Below are positions 22,401 through 34,631 of a DNA stretch of 64,000 nt, piece after piece. The position numbers were made by a program, and so were the translations under genes. The stretch lies in assembly GCF_018691265.1 (NCBI RefSeq), contig NW_024881321.1, positions 18,634,698-18,698,697 of the forward strand, read 5' to 3'. Positions within the stretch are counted from its first letter, which is position 1; the number at the start of each line of letters is the position of its first letter. Source of the DNA: Tyto alba. Taxonomy: Eukaryota; Chordata; Aves; Strigiformes; Tytonidae. Below the pieces are notes generated by a model. That model had not been told where the DNA came from. It did no database searches and was given only the letters and a program-made list of their open reading frames with translations.

Positions 22401-25400
22401 CTTACTTTGTAAGAAGAGTCAGATATTCTAGGCCCTTAGTGGCTATAGCTATGTAATCTGCAGTGTGAAAGAAATCTTTTTTGTGTGTGTCTTTCTGTGA
22501 GTGTCTTTTCACTCCTGTTCCAGGCTAGTTACTTACTCGGCACGTAGGTTGCTCTCCAGAGACACCTACACCTCCCTGCTGGCTGCGTAGCACTTCTGGC
22601 ACCCTGAGTAATTCCAGTAGATAAAGGTACTTAATTATTAGACATTGTCATGTCAAAGCATCTGTGATCTCACGCACATAAGGGAAGGAAGCATGGGTCT
22701 TCCACATCATAGGCAAAGGCTCCATCTGTGAGGCTAATACATAGAGTGGAGACACAGAGTTAGAGTAAGGATCTGGACTGTGAATACCATGTAGATGCAT
22801 GGGATTTCATGCACAAAAAAGCAGGGTTTAAAATACACAGCTTTCTTTAGGATAGGCTACTCACTGCTCTAAATTCAGGCAGCCCTTCATGCACTCTGCA
22901 TGGAGCGCTGGGCTCTGTTCTACCTAACAGTGCCTTGCTGCACCAAAGTCCTTTCTCTGAATCTAGCCCTAGTCTTCTTTTCCCAATATAATATAATAAT
23001 ACATGAAAAAGGGATAGTAAAAACACAGAATCAGCAAGGCTGCTCCACTACCTGAAACTATTTCTGCCTGCCTTTTAAAAGTTGTCAAGAACATAGATTG
23101 GCGGTTATCAATTGCTCAGATATTACTATTAAAAAAAAAAAAAAATCAGATGAGTTAAAAAAGGGGCAAAGAATCTTAAAACATTTCCTAGAATCTACAA
23201 GTGAAAGTGTTTTTAGCTCTCTTGAGATAGACATCAAACATAAATGGGACTGAGCGTTATGAAAACTACAAAGAAAAAAAAAACCCTACAAAGTTGAATA
23301 AATCAAATTTATCAAGTATATTGCTATCTGTAGTAATACTATTACTATTAACAATGCAGTATATGTGCACTATGTTTGTGAGTTATGCAATAAAATATAT
23401 TAAGTTAAAGCTATTGCTTAGAAAATTAATTTGTGCCACCCTACAAATATCTTTTAAATTAAGCAGTCAAGTGAAGAAATCTTTTATCTCTAAATTTTAA
23501 TCTGTTGGTCCAATGTTTTCATCATATTCATAAGCAATTTGATGTGCTAGAAGATATTAAGTGTACTGCAAAGTACAGAGTATTTTTATCTCTGCAGCTT
23601 AGAACTGCATGTTAGTCTGGGATGCATAGTAGCTGGATTTCAGAAATTCAGTCTAGTCCTGGCACCTCTCTCAACGCAGACAGTTCTGTTCCTATTCCTT
23701 TGATTGAAAGAAGTGGTTGATTGTGTTATCCATATGAGCAGCAGGCTGAATAACAAAGATTAAAGGGCACATGATTGTGTTCTTGCCAATGACAACAAAA
23801 GAGTAATGGCGTGTTGCCACTTTCTATCATTATAAGCCTTCCTTTTATTCTCCCCTCTACAATTTTGAAACATGAATTTTAGCTTTAGTTAATATAAGGT
23901 AACATTTTGTGGAATCATTCAGTAATACCAAATAATCATGGTTAAAGTATTCTAGAAGTTGCATTACTTTATTTCCTTTAAAATTAATGAATTAATGATT
24001 TTTTTTTTAATAAATTTAAATTAAACATTCTGTTGATAAGAGATTGAGTTACTGTATCTGGCATGTTGTGCAAAGCAGGAGTGATTGGCTCTTGTAATCT
24101 AATCAAAGCAGGTGGAATTTTTTAAGATCCTGTAGAGACTACAGCAGGTAAAAGACTGTAAAACTGTATGCATAAAAATATGTTGATACTTGCAATAATT
24201 CTGTCTCTATCCAGATTGAACTCCTTTGAATCCTTTCATGCAGTACTCACAGAATAATTTCCATAAAGGTTTTACGAGATGGGACATAGCAGATTAGGGT
24301 GTTCTTGGCATGAAATGATTTACACATTCCTGGTGTGATATGTGCTTTGTAAAGTTCATTAGGACCAGGGTACCATGTTGATATCAGATTAACATCTTCT
24401 GTTGATCCAAGTGTCACACTGTGAAATGAGTTTATATTTCTGTTTGCTATAAATAAAGGTTTGTGTGTTTAATTAAACATTTTTTGTTGCATAACAAAAC
24501 AACTTTTTTATTTTTAATGGTTTTATTTTATTATTATTGTTTGTTATTGATTAGTATAAGATTTATCTAAACTCTCATTTAGCAATTCCATTTTAGATGA
24601 ACTGAGTCATTTTTTCTGTTGCTTATTTATAAGTATAGTAATTTGCATATGTGTATCAGTCAAGGTTAGCCAAGCTACTGCCAAATTTTCTGACTTGTTA
24701 TTTATGAATGTCTATGATATTGGCAACTCGAATCATAAGATGTCATTTTTGTTTCCTAATTAAATGTCTCAGAAAACTATAAATCAGAAGTAACAAGTAG
24801 TTGCCACCCACAAATTAGTTTGTTCACACATGCTTTACAGCACTTGTGATTAGAGGACATGTCATACATACAAAAATCTATTCCAATAGGAAATAATTCA
24901 TGAAAAGCATCATGAACATTGAAACAGGAGATGCAAGATTGACTCAGCAAAGCATCTGTTGATGAGCACCTTCTAGGTGCTTGAAAAGTATTTGACTGAA
25001 CCAAGCACTTCCTGCTATATCTAATTTGCAAGAACTGTTGTAAAATGTAGATAAGGCTACAGTTCAGTAAGAAGATCACAAGAAGGCAGTTCTTCAGTAC
25101 TATTCTACAGTAGAGTAAATGGACTACATAGGCCTATCTTTGGGGATAAAGAAAATTAGAATCCATAAATTTAAGATAAATTATTTCCTATAACATACAG
25201 TGATTCAATGGACAAAAGAATACAGTTACCCAGTATCACTCCTCAACATATGAGTTTTTTGTTATTCCACATACAGTGTATATTCCTGCTGGGCTAGGAA
25301 CATCAACAGTTAAGTAATAACATCAATAATTCTCCTGGAATAATCACTGCATAAGCAGTTGGAAGCAGAACATGTGGGAGGCATCTCTTAGGTAACCAAC

Positions 25401-25654
25401 AGGGGTGAGAAAGTGTTCAAGCACTGAGGTAGGAGATCTGTGTGGTCTCTCAAGGAGTTCAAACCTGCATGTCCCCTTTTAGGATAAGACTCACCACACC
25501 CATCTAGAAGATATGAGGAGACTTGTATCCTGTCATAGCCAACTAACCCCTGACACTGGGACAGAATTACCTTGCTGGTTAACGACTTACACTTGAATTA
25601 GGAGTTCCATGTCAACACCAAAGTTTAGGAACAGATCATGCTTCAGAGTATACC
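19401..25654. other. unique AT-rich non-coding DNA
   Basis: About 6.2 kb without a supported gene. ORFs are at most 100 codons and lack recognisable motifs. Homopolymers occur at 21391-21408 (A18), 22006-22021 (T16) and 23131-23145 (A15). A weak ancient-SINE-like patch at about 22050-22110 is discussed in the findings. Confidence 0.5.
21391..21408 (+). repeat. A18 homopolymer
   Basis: A run of 18 A. No retrocopy or SINE body can be recognised upstream. Confidence 0.9.
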
Positions 25655-26471
25655 TTTATATAGGTGGACCCATGCAAAGCTTATGAAGATCAACAAGGCC
25701 AAGTGCAAGGTCCTGCACATGGGTTGGGATAATCCCATGCACAAATATGGGCTGGGCAATGAGTGGACTGTGAGCAGCTCTGTGGAGAAGACCTTGGGGG
25801 TATTAGTGGATGGAAAACTGATTATGAACCAGCAATGTGTGCTCGCAGCCCAGAAAGCCAACTGTATCCTGGGCTGCATCAAGAGAAGTGTGGCCAGCAG
25901 GCCAAGGGAGGTGATTCTTGCCCTCTACTCCGCTCTCGTGAGACACCCACCCCTGGAGTACTGTGTCCAGCTCTGGAGCCCCCAGCATAAGAAGGACATG
26001 GAGCTGCTTGAGTAGGTCCAGAGGAGGCAACAAAGAAGATCAGGGGGCTGGAGCACCAACTCTATGAGGACAGGCTGAAAAAGTTGGGGTTGCTCAGCCT
26101 AGAGAAAAAAAGGCTCTGGGGAGACCTTGTAGCAGCCTTCTGGTACTTTAAAGGGGGCTACAGGAAAGATGGGGAGGGACTCTTTATCAGGGAGTGTAGT
26201 GACAGGATGAGGGGTAATGGTTTTAAACTGAAAGAGGACAGATTTAGATTAGCTCTAAAGAAGAATTTCTTTACTTTTAGGGTGGTGAGACACTGGCACA
26301 GGTTGCCCAGAGCAGCTGTGGCTGCCCCCTCCCTGGAAGGGTTCAAGGCCAGGTTGGACGGGGCTTGGAGCAACCTGGTCTGATGGGAGATGTCCCTGCC
26401 CATGGCAGGGGGCTGGAACTAGATGATCTTTGAGGTGCATTCCAACCCAAATCATTCTATGATTCTATGAT
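25655..26471 (+). mobile_element. 5'-truncated CR1 (copy A)
   Basis: The element carries the last part of CR1 ORF2 and the 3' UTR. Readable blocks are [14 protein letters not shown] (about 25690), QCVLAAQKANCILGCI (about 25834), LEYCVQLWSPQHKKDM (about 25955) and [14 protein letters not shown] (about 26099). After these come FRVVRHWHRLP and PSLEGFKARLDGAWSNL, and then the UTR ending ATTCTATGATTCTATGA at 26455-26471. An in-frame TAG after MELLE (26012-26014, in GAGTAG), where CR1 normally keeps an Arg codon, plus a following frame change, disable the ORF. The 5' break lies near 25658. No target duplication is seen. The block 25832-26389 is all but identical to copy B in reverse orientation at 34716-35273 (see findings). 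Confidence 0.96.
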
Positions 26472-29400
26472 TTATAGCTTCAAAAGACACCATTCCCATA
26501 GCTACTTTGATTAATTAGATAGCAGAACTTCATTAATGACTAGCGGCAGGGTAGCTTGTACCTTCTTCTAGGAAATAGATTAATAATGCAGAAAATGCAG
26601 AAATTACATACATAAGATGGTATATATTTACATTTTATGTTTCAAATCTCTGAAAATCTGCTGCCAAGTTTCAATAGAGAAGCTGAATCATGTTACTGAT
26701 ATAAAGCTTGCTTTATATGACATCCCCTGATCAAATGAAAAAAAAGGAAAGGAAACAAATAGTAGCTCATGTTCATGAATGTTATTTCTGTTCATTTGTT
26801 TTTAGTGAGAATTTTGTATAAAGTGCATCTAAAAACTGTTCTTCTTTAATGGAAATCATTGAATTGGTCCCTATAGAGGAGAAAAAAGTGAAAGAAGGAT
26901 CTTTTAAAGTGACAGCCGATTTCTGCAATCTGTTAATGATTCCCTCGGAGATTCCTGAAAGCATCCCGGAGACAAATTAATAACATTTGCAGCATCAATG
27001 ATTTTCTCTGGGAAGGCACTTTTGCTGCAAAATTCCTTGTCCCAGCCAGAATGAGAGTATAATTTGCAAGCACTATTACTTCCTGCTATTTGAGACCACA
27101 TAATATGGCTACATTAGCTGAGAGAGCATGCCCACATCCCTATATACTGAGCTCATTTGTCAGCAATTACTTCATTTCCAGTCCGTTCAAGTTTAGAACC
27201 CAAGTAAATAAGCACATGCTATATCTGTGCTTTATTCAAGTTTGCAACTAGAGGCCACCCTGCTAAGCATCTTTGATGAAGCTTAGAGAACAAGCTTGAG
27301 GGTAACAAATGGTGTAATTCTGATATAATGGCACTTAGATTTACTACAAAATATTTGTAAGATGTTTCGAAGATCCCTGATAAATTCTAGTTAGTCAAAA
27401 ACTATAAGAATGAAAGGCATGAGTTCTTTGGGTAAAAAGTAAAGCAAAAGGGCAGATTTCTGTTGAATTCATCCTGGGATATTTAACTTCTGGAAGGCCA
27501 AAATATGCAGACGTTTTTGTTTGCTGGAAGAGAAAATGGACTTCTGACTTGGTATAAGAAGACTTTTTGGCTAGCATGTTGTCTTTCAAAGCTGTTTGTT
27601 CCTAAAGCAGCAGGCTTCCTGGTTGCAGAGACAAAATTATAGCATTAAGCAAGAGACAGACTCTCCAATTTCTCTGCCCCTTGGCTGAGGGGAAGGGTCA
27701 ATTATCCCTGCATTGCTGTAGTGGGGTGGGAAATGACAGGTGAGAGAGGAGCAGAGGCTGACCACATTGCAACTGTTGTAGAGAAAGGGGAAGTGAAGTA
27801 CAGCTGGTTATAATTCCATTGTCTTCCCTCTTCTTCACCTCCGTTGCCACATTGTGTTAGCAAGGCTTGACTTCATGACCACATCTATACTACCAAATGC
27901 ACCAACTATGATTGAAAGTGCCTGAGAGAATGGGAAGGCTGTGATGGGGCCCAACAACATGAGATTTTAATGAAATTAAGTTAGGCATGGTGAGTCCTGA
28001 AGGTTACTGGGGGGGAATAAAAGGGTTCAAAACATACTGAAATAGCATTAGAGGATGGTTACGGCAAAGGATGCCAAACCCAGTGCTGTCTCACTATACT
28101 GCATACTATTTTTGAACCCGGGATTGCAATGCCCAGCACAACACCCAGGTGTGCTCATAAAAAATAGCTATTAATCATTTTACTTGCCCTTAGCATTCTG
28201 TAATTGTAGGTGGAAGTCAGCAAAACTATAGTATAGGGTATTCCACTAGGCTGAAGTTTACATTAACCTTTTAGACTCACAACAAATAACTGTAGAACTA
28301 CAGTATAAACTGCAAAAAGCTGAGATTAATTTCAGAAGTCATGGATATGCATATTTTCTAAGTTTAATAAATAAGTAGTTGCCACATCTGTTCTTATCCA
28401 TCTTCATGAAAGGTGTTGCAGTCTAAAAACTCATCTGCCCATCACTCAGGGAAATAAATTGTCATCTTAATCTCATCCAGTTTCTCAGAACTTGCCCTGT
28501 GGATTTGTTACAAAGTTTTCCAGCATTAACAACAAAACAAATGCTGCACAGTAGATTTTTCTGGGAAGTTTCTGACATGATGTCTGTGCAACAAAATCAC
28601 CTTGAGTTATGATGGTGTGTGGGTAAGGTACACATCAATAATTTCCATATTATTTTCAGCATCTTTTTCAAAACTTGCGGCTGCCTTTCTGTCAGTGCTC
28701 TGCATTCTGTCCTACAGCAAACGTTTGCAGCACTTGAGTGACCAATTTAAAATATATTTGTGCTGAGATTGCCAAAACTAGATTTGAACTTAAGGTGATA
28801 TGTTCTATATAGAAATAAAAATCTGTTTGGGCTGTGAGATTATGTAGAACTGTATAGCTGAAGTAGACATTCTTACAAAAGTGGTCTGTTGCCTACTCTC
28901 ATTTGATACCATAACTGGTCCATGTAGCTTGACCTGTCCTTCCTGTTTTCAGTAGGCCTTGATGAAGCCCATATAATGATTCTTCCTCATTTTCCATTAG
29001 CAATTTGAATTTAAAACTTATATAAAATACAATATTTTTTTTTAATTAAATGCAGACAGTAAGACAGATGCAGAACTTTTGTGATTGTAACTGGGAGAGA
29101 AGGACATTCGTAGGATTAACCTATAAGCCAACTAACCATCTATCCATAATTTTTCTTCTAAAATATAGGTCACATTATTAAACAGTTTGTTTATGTTTTA
29201 AATTCCAAGCTCTAACTCAACAGATTACCATACTTTTAAGTAGTTATCAGTAAATTTAAAACATATTTTAAATATTCAAGTTCTGAGTTGCCTTGGGAAT
29301 TTAATATTCATATTAAGACTCAAAATGGAAATTATTTCAAATACTTAATTTAGATCTATGAATATTTTAAAAGACCAATTTAATGTGTAGGATGTAACAC

Positions 29401-30764
29401 TATGCCTAAAGACTGTTTGCAAATCAGTGAAGTTAAATGAGATGGTGTCTGTATTTTCATCTGAAGTTATTTTAAAATATAGATAATTTCTAGGGAGAAT
29501 CACATGAAGCTTTTTGCTTATTTTGTGTTAATTATAGCATGTATATTTTTCAAGTAATATGAATTACTTAGTCTTTATTCTTTTCTTAACAGACTAAACT
29601 GATGAATCATATCAGGTGTCTACATTAAGTACCAGCGTGCAGTTTCAAGCAAAAATGAGCACAGAAGCACAGAGAATACCCGTATGAAAAATTATAAATA
29701 ATAATCCATACAAAAAAATGTTTTAATGGTTATTGACATGAGCACTTTAGGAAAAGACACAGGAATTGAGGAATTTATTTTAGAATCTAACTATGAAAGC
29801 CTCAGTCATTCTCCCAGGTTGCTACTCATGCTGTCAGTATAAATTCATATTTATCTGTCACATAAATTGTTATAAATGATAATTGTTATAAATGTTAATA
29901 ATAGTACAGTCCCAAGTCTTTCTTCTAGAAAATTGGAATATCAATACTATGATTGATAGCTTTATTTCATGTCATAAGAAACACAAATTTGGAGGAAGTG
30001 TTCTGAATTTCCAGTATTACAGAAATCATTACAAATTACCATTATAATAAATAATAATCCAAGTATTTTAAATTTTTTTCCCCACATCTGGAAAATGCTG
30101 ATGATCATGGTAGCGTCCATGTACTACAGTGAACACAAGAAAGAAAATGATCAGCAACATAATATCAGCTCTTCCACCTACTACACAGAGAAATTGCTGT
30201 ATGGTATTTCTGGAAACTTGACCATGCATGTGACAGCACTGTGCTGAACACATCTCCAGTACTGTCTGGCTTTCCTCCCTTGGTCCAGCAAATGCTCTCC
30301 CAGAACACACATGCGCATAAAATGCATCACTCCATGGCTATGGTGGTGAAAACTGTTATCACCCACGTTAACCTGAAAGATGTCCACAGGTAACTAGTCC
30401 TACCCAGCACCTCCTCTGAGTCACATGTAATGCCCCTGTGGTCATAAGACAAAAATCACCATTTTCCATGCTGTTTATTTTATTGAAAAGGTCTGAAGCC
30501 ATTGGAGGACTGCATTTTTAAAGTATGAAGCTGAGCGTATGCATTCAAGCTGTCCTCCAGCAGGTATTTCAAAATGAAGCAGCCTCCCAAAAGTCTTGCG
30601 TCATATCTACCAACCTGACATGGATGTAGCATATGTCATAAAGCATCTAAAATGGCACTAGAGGCTGATAATTGGGCATTAAATATCAACTTGCCTTTTT
30701 CTGAGGGAAATCATGTCTTGTTCTACAAACTGGAAATACTGCATATGAAAATTCTTGGTGCGCT

Positions 30765-30780
30765 AAAAAAAAAAAAAAAA
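30765..30780 (+). repeat. A16 homopolymer
   Basis: A run of 16 A without a recognisable retrocopy attached. Confidence 0.9.
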
Positions 30781-32638
30781 GGACAGCCAGTAAAATTTGT
30801 CTTTTAAAATAATTATGCTAAAATATTTATTGTGGCTTGTTTAATTAGCTTTGAGATATAGAAAAGAGAGAACTAATAGCTACAACACAAATTTTACTTT
30901 TAGAAAGTCATTCTGATTACGATCCCATTTTCAAATTCTCACTAACTCTGCAGTCTATTTTGTGACCAAAACTCAGTCATATAGTATGTTAAAAGTTGTA
31001 ATGGAGCCTGACAAAGCAACAAACCATTTCAAACACAAATGCTTTAAACCATCTGACCTTGATAGTCTCATAACAAGCTCTGATTTCCTCTGCCTTTGTA
31101 TTTGTATATGAGAAAATATGAAGTGTGGCAAAATTAATTGAATGAGTATTTAATATTTTCTTGGTATGAAATGGAAAAGTATACACAAGTACAAATACAT
31201 TTATTTTTACTCTAGTTTAGAAAAATTCTAGGGCAGCATGATTACAAGTAAGTCTTACACAGAATAAATCTTATGTTATGAGAACATTCGTGTGCTTACC
31301 TTTTATTTCTTTTCATTTGCATCAAATTTTCTTGTACCTCATCACATTCAAGATGCCCTGTTCTGAAATAACTACAACTGAAACCGTGTTAGTTGATTTG
31401 GTGGTAGATATATATCACACCCCTCCACCATATATCCATCTCAAGGAAAATCTTCCACCTTTTTTTTAAAATACAAGTGTATTATTGCATACAAATAAAT
31501 GCCCCCACATATTTTTCTTTATTCCCTAAACTTTCCTCAAACCAACTGATTAGAAATGGTTTCAATTTAACTTAAGCATGCATTACTCCAAGCAGAATTT
31601 ATTACCTTACTTAGGGGCAATAAAAAAGTGGGGCCTCTTGTCCTCTGAATATCTATTAACACAAGACTTTGTAGTCTTCTGATGTCTCTCTCTGTTTCTC
31701 CAAAGATTTACTTCCTTTCTTTGTCACATTTGTCACTCGTAGTGTTCAAAATTTTCAGCCAAAATGTTTCTCTCTTTAAATGTTGAAAAAGTTTTTTGCA
31801 CCAGCCTGAAGGAATACATCACACTGTAACTAAAATGTCTATGCACATGATCTGTGATTGTTGCAATATACCATGTCTACTGGTGGAATTTAAGCTTAAG
31901 CACTACCATTTCATCCACTGGTGAGAAATGCCATTTCTGAGCATCTCGGCTTCTTCCCTCCATTGAAGACTGACGAGGAACCAGAAACCAAGCATTCCTC
32001 CCAGCATCTGAAGAGTGTGAAGGAGTTAAAATCTACGATTTACAAGGCAGTCTCTTAACAGCAGGCTCTATCCTGCCCCATGTCCAACCCCAAAGCAGTT
32101 TAAAGCATTGGGAAGCAAGAAAATAGCAGAGAAAGGAACATTAAAACATATAACTTGTCAGAAGAGTCACTGGAGATGCAAAATCTGACTACTGTGCTCT
32201 AAGACTTACATGATTTTACTCCTAGCAGCCAGGTAAGTATGAGTCTTCTTGAGTAGTGACATCACCTACTAGCTTTTAAAAAGACACTTGCAGTTCTATA
32301 AAGTTATTTGAAAGAAAGGATGTGAACCTATATTTTCAAGAGAACATTACGCAGATCAAAAGGCCCTGAGCTCTAGAGAGTGGTGGGATTTCAGACATCT
32401 TTTGGTTAAGTATAGACATTTGTCTGCTTAGCATACTGACTGTTTTGAATTCTATCTTATCTCCCTTTATAGTGTCAATGCAGATCATTCTCAGGAGACA
32501 TTTTATTATTCATATAACTTTTAGGCAGCTAACTTCTTTCTCTGGATTAGTCTTACATTGATCTTCTCTGACCTTTTTATGTGAATGATTTTATGCAAAA
32601 TGAAAGTTAAGCATCATTCTGAAAGGAACAATATTGCT

Positions 32639-32710
32639 TTTTGCCATTATATTTCAAATATATTTTGTCATTATATTTGACAAGAATGTTTTGTCATTAT
32701 ATTTGACAAG
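32639..32710 (+). repeat. short tandem repeat, about 3 copies
   Basis: TTTTGTCATTATATTTGACA plus AG occurs exactly at 32663-32684 and 32689-32710 (period 26). A diverged copy beginning TTTTGCCATTATATTTCAA is at 32639. The origin is probably local tandem duplication. Confidence 0.85.
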
Positions 32711-34530
32711 CAGCTAAAGCAACAAAATCCAGCTCTTTCTAAAAACATGCACATATGCAACACAGCCTGTGCTGAACAGAAGCGCAATCACACTGCTGTC
32801 AGAGGTGGTGAGCTTTGGGCTAAATGAAGCGTCACTGAAGGACTTCAGTAATGAATCCTATTTCTGGTCTATTCTCTACTGAAAACGCACTTGTGAGCAG
32901 GCAAAGCTTTGTCCCATTATTCACAAATATTTGGTTTCTGAGCTTATGATACACACTAAGGGTTTGAAATCATGGTCAATGTGTCTGCCACAACTCTTTC
33001 AGATGTGCTTTACGTTGGTCACTCAACAACCAATGCAGAGAATTTTAGTTGCCATCAAATGTTGTGCAGGTTGGCAATAGATTTGTAAAGGTAATTGCCT
33101 GGGCCTATATTGGGTATCATTTAAGCCCAGCACCTTTTAAAACCCTGTGAGCCATGCCAGCACTCCAGCAATCCTACAATTAAAGAACTAATGCATTTAA
33201 ATTAATGATTAATTTACAGTGCATTTTATCTTTAAGATGTTTATTGAAATACAGTAAAGATTTGCCTGGTTATTTTACAGAGTTACTAGGAAGGACGTTA
33301 TTGTTTTAACGAGGAATTTGTAACATTGTGGTATTCCTGGTGAAATATTAACAGGATGATAATTTATTTTTCACTTAACTGTATTACCCCATTTGCAAGC
33401 CTTTGTCAGCACCATGACCTTGTAATAACTGTGGTTAACTGCTGTCTGTCCTCAGTCCAAGCAGTTCTTTGAAGAGTAAAAGCAACCATCTAATTTGTCC
33501 TTGGCTATTTATTAGTCTGCTGTATTATTATGCCAAACATCTTTCTAAAGACTGATATGTTAAATACACCAATCAACTCCAGATTTCATCGTATTTGTTA
33601 TGTCTCCTTATAGGACCTTCTGGCATTTTTAAGCCAGGTCATATATTTGACTTTGTAATTGACCCATAAATTTTTCCAGGATCTTCCTTGCTGCAAAGTC
33701 AGAGTTGCCAGATAATTTATTAGTTCTTTCCTATTATTTTATTAAACTTGATGAGGATTTGGCATCCTAGATTCCTACCCTCAAAGGGGTACACTGGCTC
33801 TGTTCCCTCAAAGGAATCTTACTGCCAAATCAGGACAATGCAATAATAAACCAAAAGCCAGGAGGGTTGTACTGGCAAGGCATTTTAAAAAACTCAACAA
33901 CATTAAAGCTTCAAGAAGGTAGACCTGAAGTACTGATTCAGGCAAGCATACCAACTTCTGAGTTGTTACTGTTCATTCAGAATTTTGTAGGTATAAGTGG
34001 CACATAGCCAGGGGTACTGACTTTTGAAGGATCAGCGTGGACAAACACAACAGTAAGCCTGACATCCAAACACGCAGTAGAGGACCTACAGCTTCTGAGG
34101 GTTACACAAAATATGCTGCTTCTAATGAGCTCAATTTTTCAAACAGTTTCTAGATTCAGAAGGCTGAACATTTTAATACAGGCAGCAGAAACTCATCCAG
34201 TGATCCTAGCTACAAAGCCAGAAGTGCTTAAAATAGAGAATGTTATTTAAAAATTTAATTCTGAGACACTCTAAATGACAATAAACATATTATATTTTCT
34301 TAAAAACAGTCTCAACATTTATTTGTGCTCTGCTAAGTTTCATTTTTTTTTTAGTTTTCCTCATTTTTTCTGTTTCTGTTTGGAACTTACCCCTTGGTAT
34401 GACATATAACCTCACAACAGATCACGGTTTTCCTTTTGTATCAGTTTTCTGTGTTACAAAATATCAATTTTTAATATTTTTTGAAAAACTTAAAGAAGTT
34501 ATATCATTGATCTAGTGAGAATTCTTAATA

Positions 34531-34631
34531 TTTTTTTTTGGGGGGGGGGTGGTGGTGTTGGTTTTTGGTTGTGTTTTTTTTTTCTTTGTTTGGGGGTTTT
34601 TTGGCTTTTTTTTTTTTTGTTTTTTTCCAGT
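34531..34631 (+). repeat. G/T-rich low-complexity tract at the 3' end of CR1 copy B
   Basis: T9 (34531-34539) and G10 (34540-34549) are followed by alternating T and G runs up to the CR1 terminus. On the CR1 strand this is an A/C-rich tail just past the element's 3' end. CR1 elements do not carry a long poly-A, so the tract is either pre-existing low-complexity DNA at the target or a later expansion. Confidence 0.8.

Larger units (their letters stand above)
26472..34530. other. unique AT-rich non-coding DNA between inverted CR1 copies A and B
   Basis: About 8 kb with no supported gene. All ORFs are under 82 codons and show no motifs. A16 is at 30765-30780, and a short tandem repeat is at 32639-32710. 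Two parts (about 26790-27110 and 33130-33450) look like candidate conserved non-coding sequence; see findings. Confidence 0.5.

Noticed and set aside
32639..32710. CRISPR-like repeat array
   Set aside because: There are only two or three units with spacers of about 4 bp, in a vertebrate genome; it is a simple tandem repeat.
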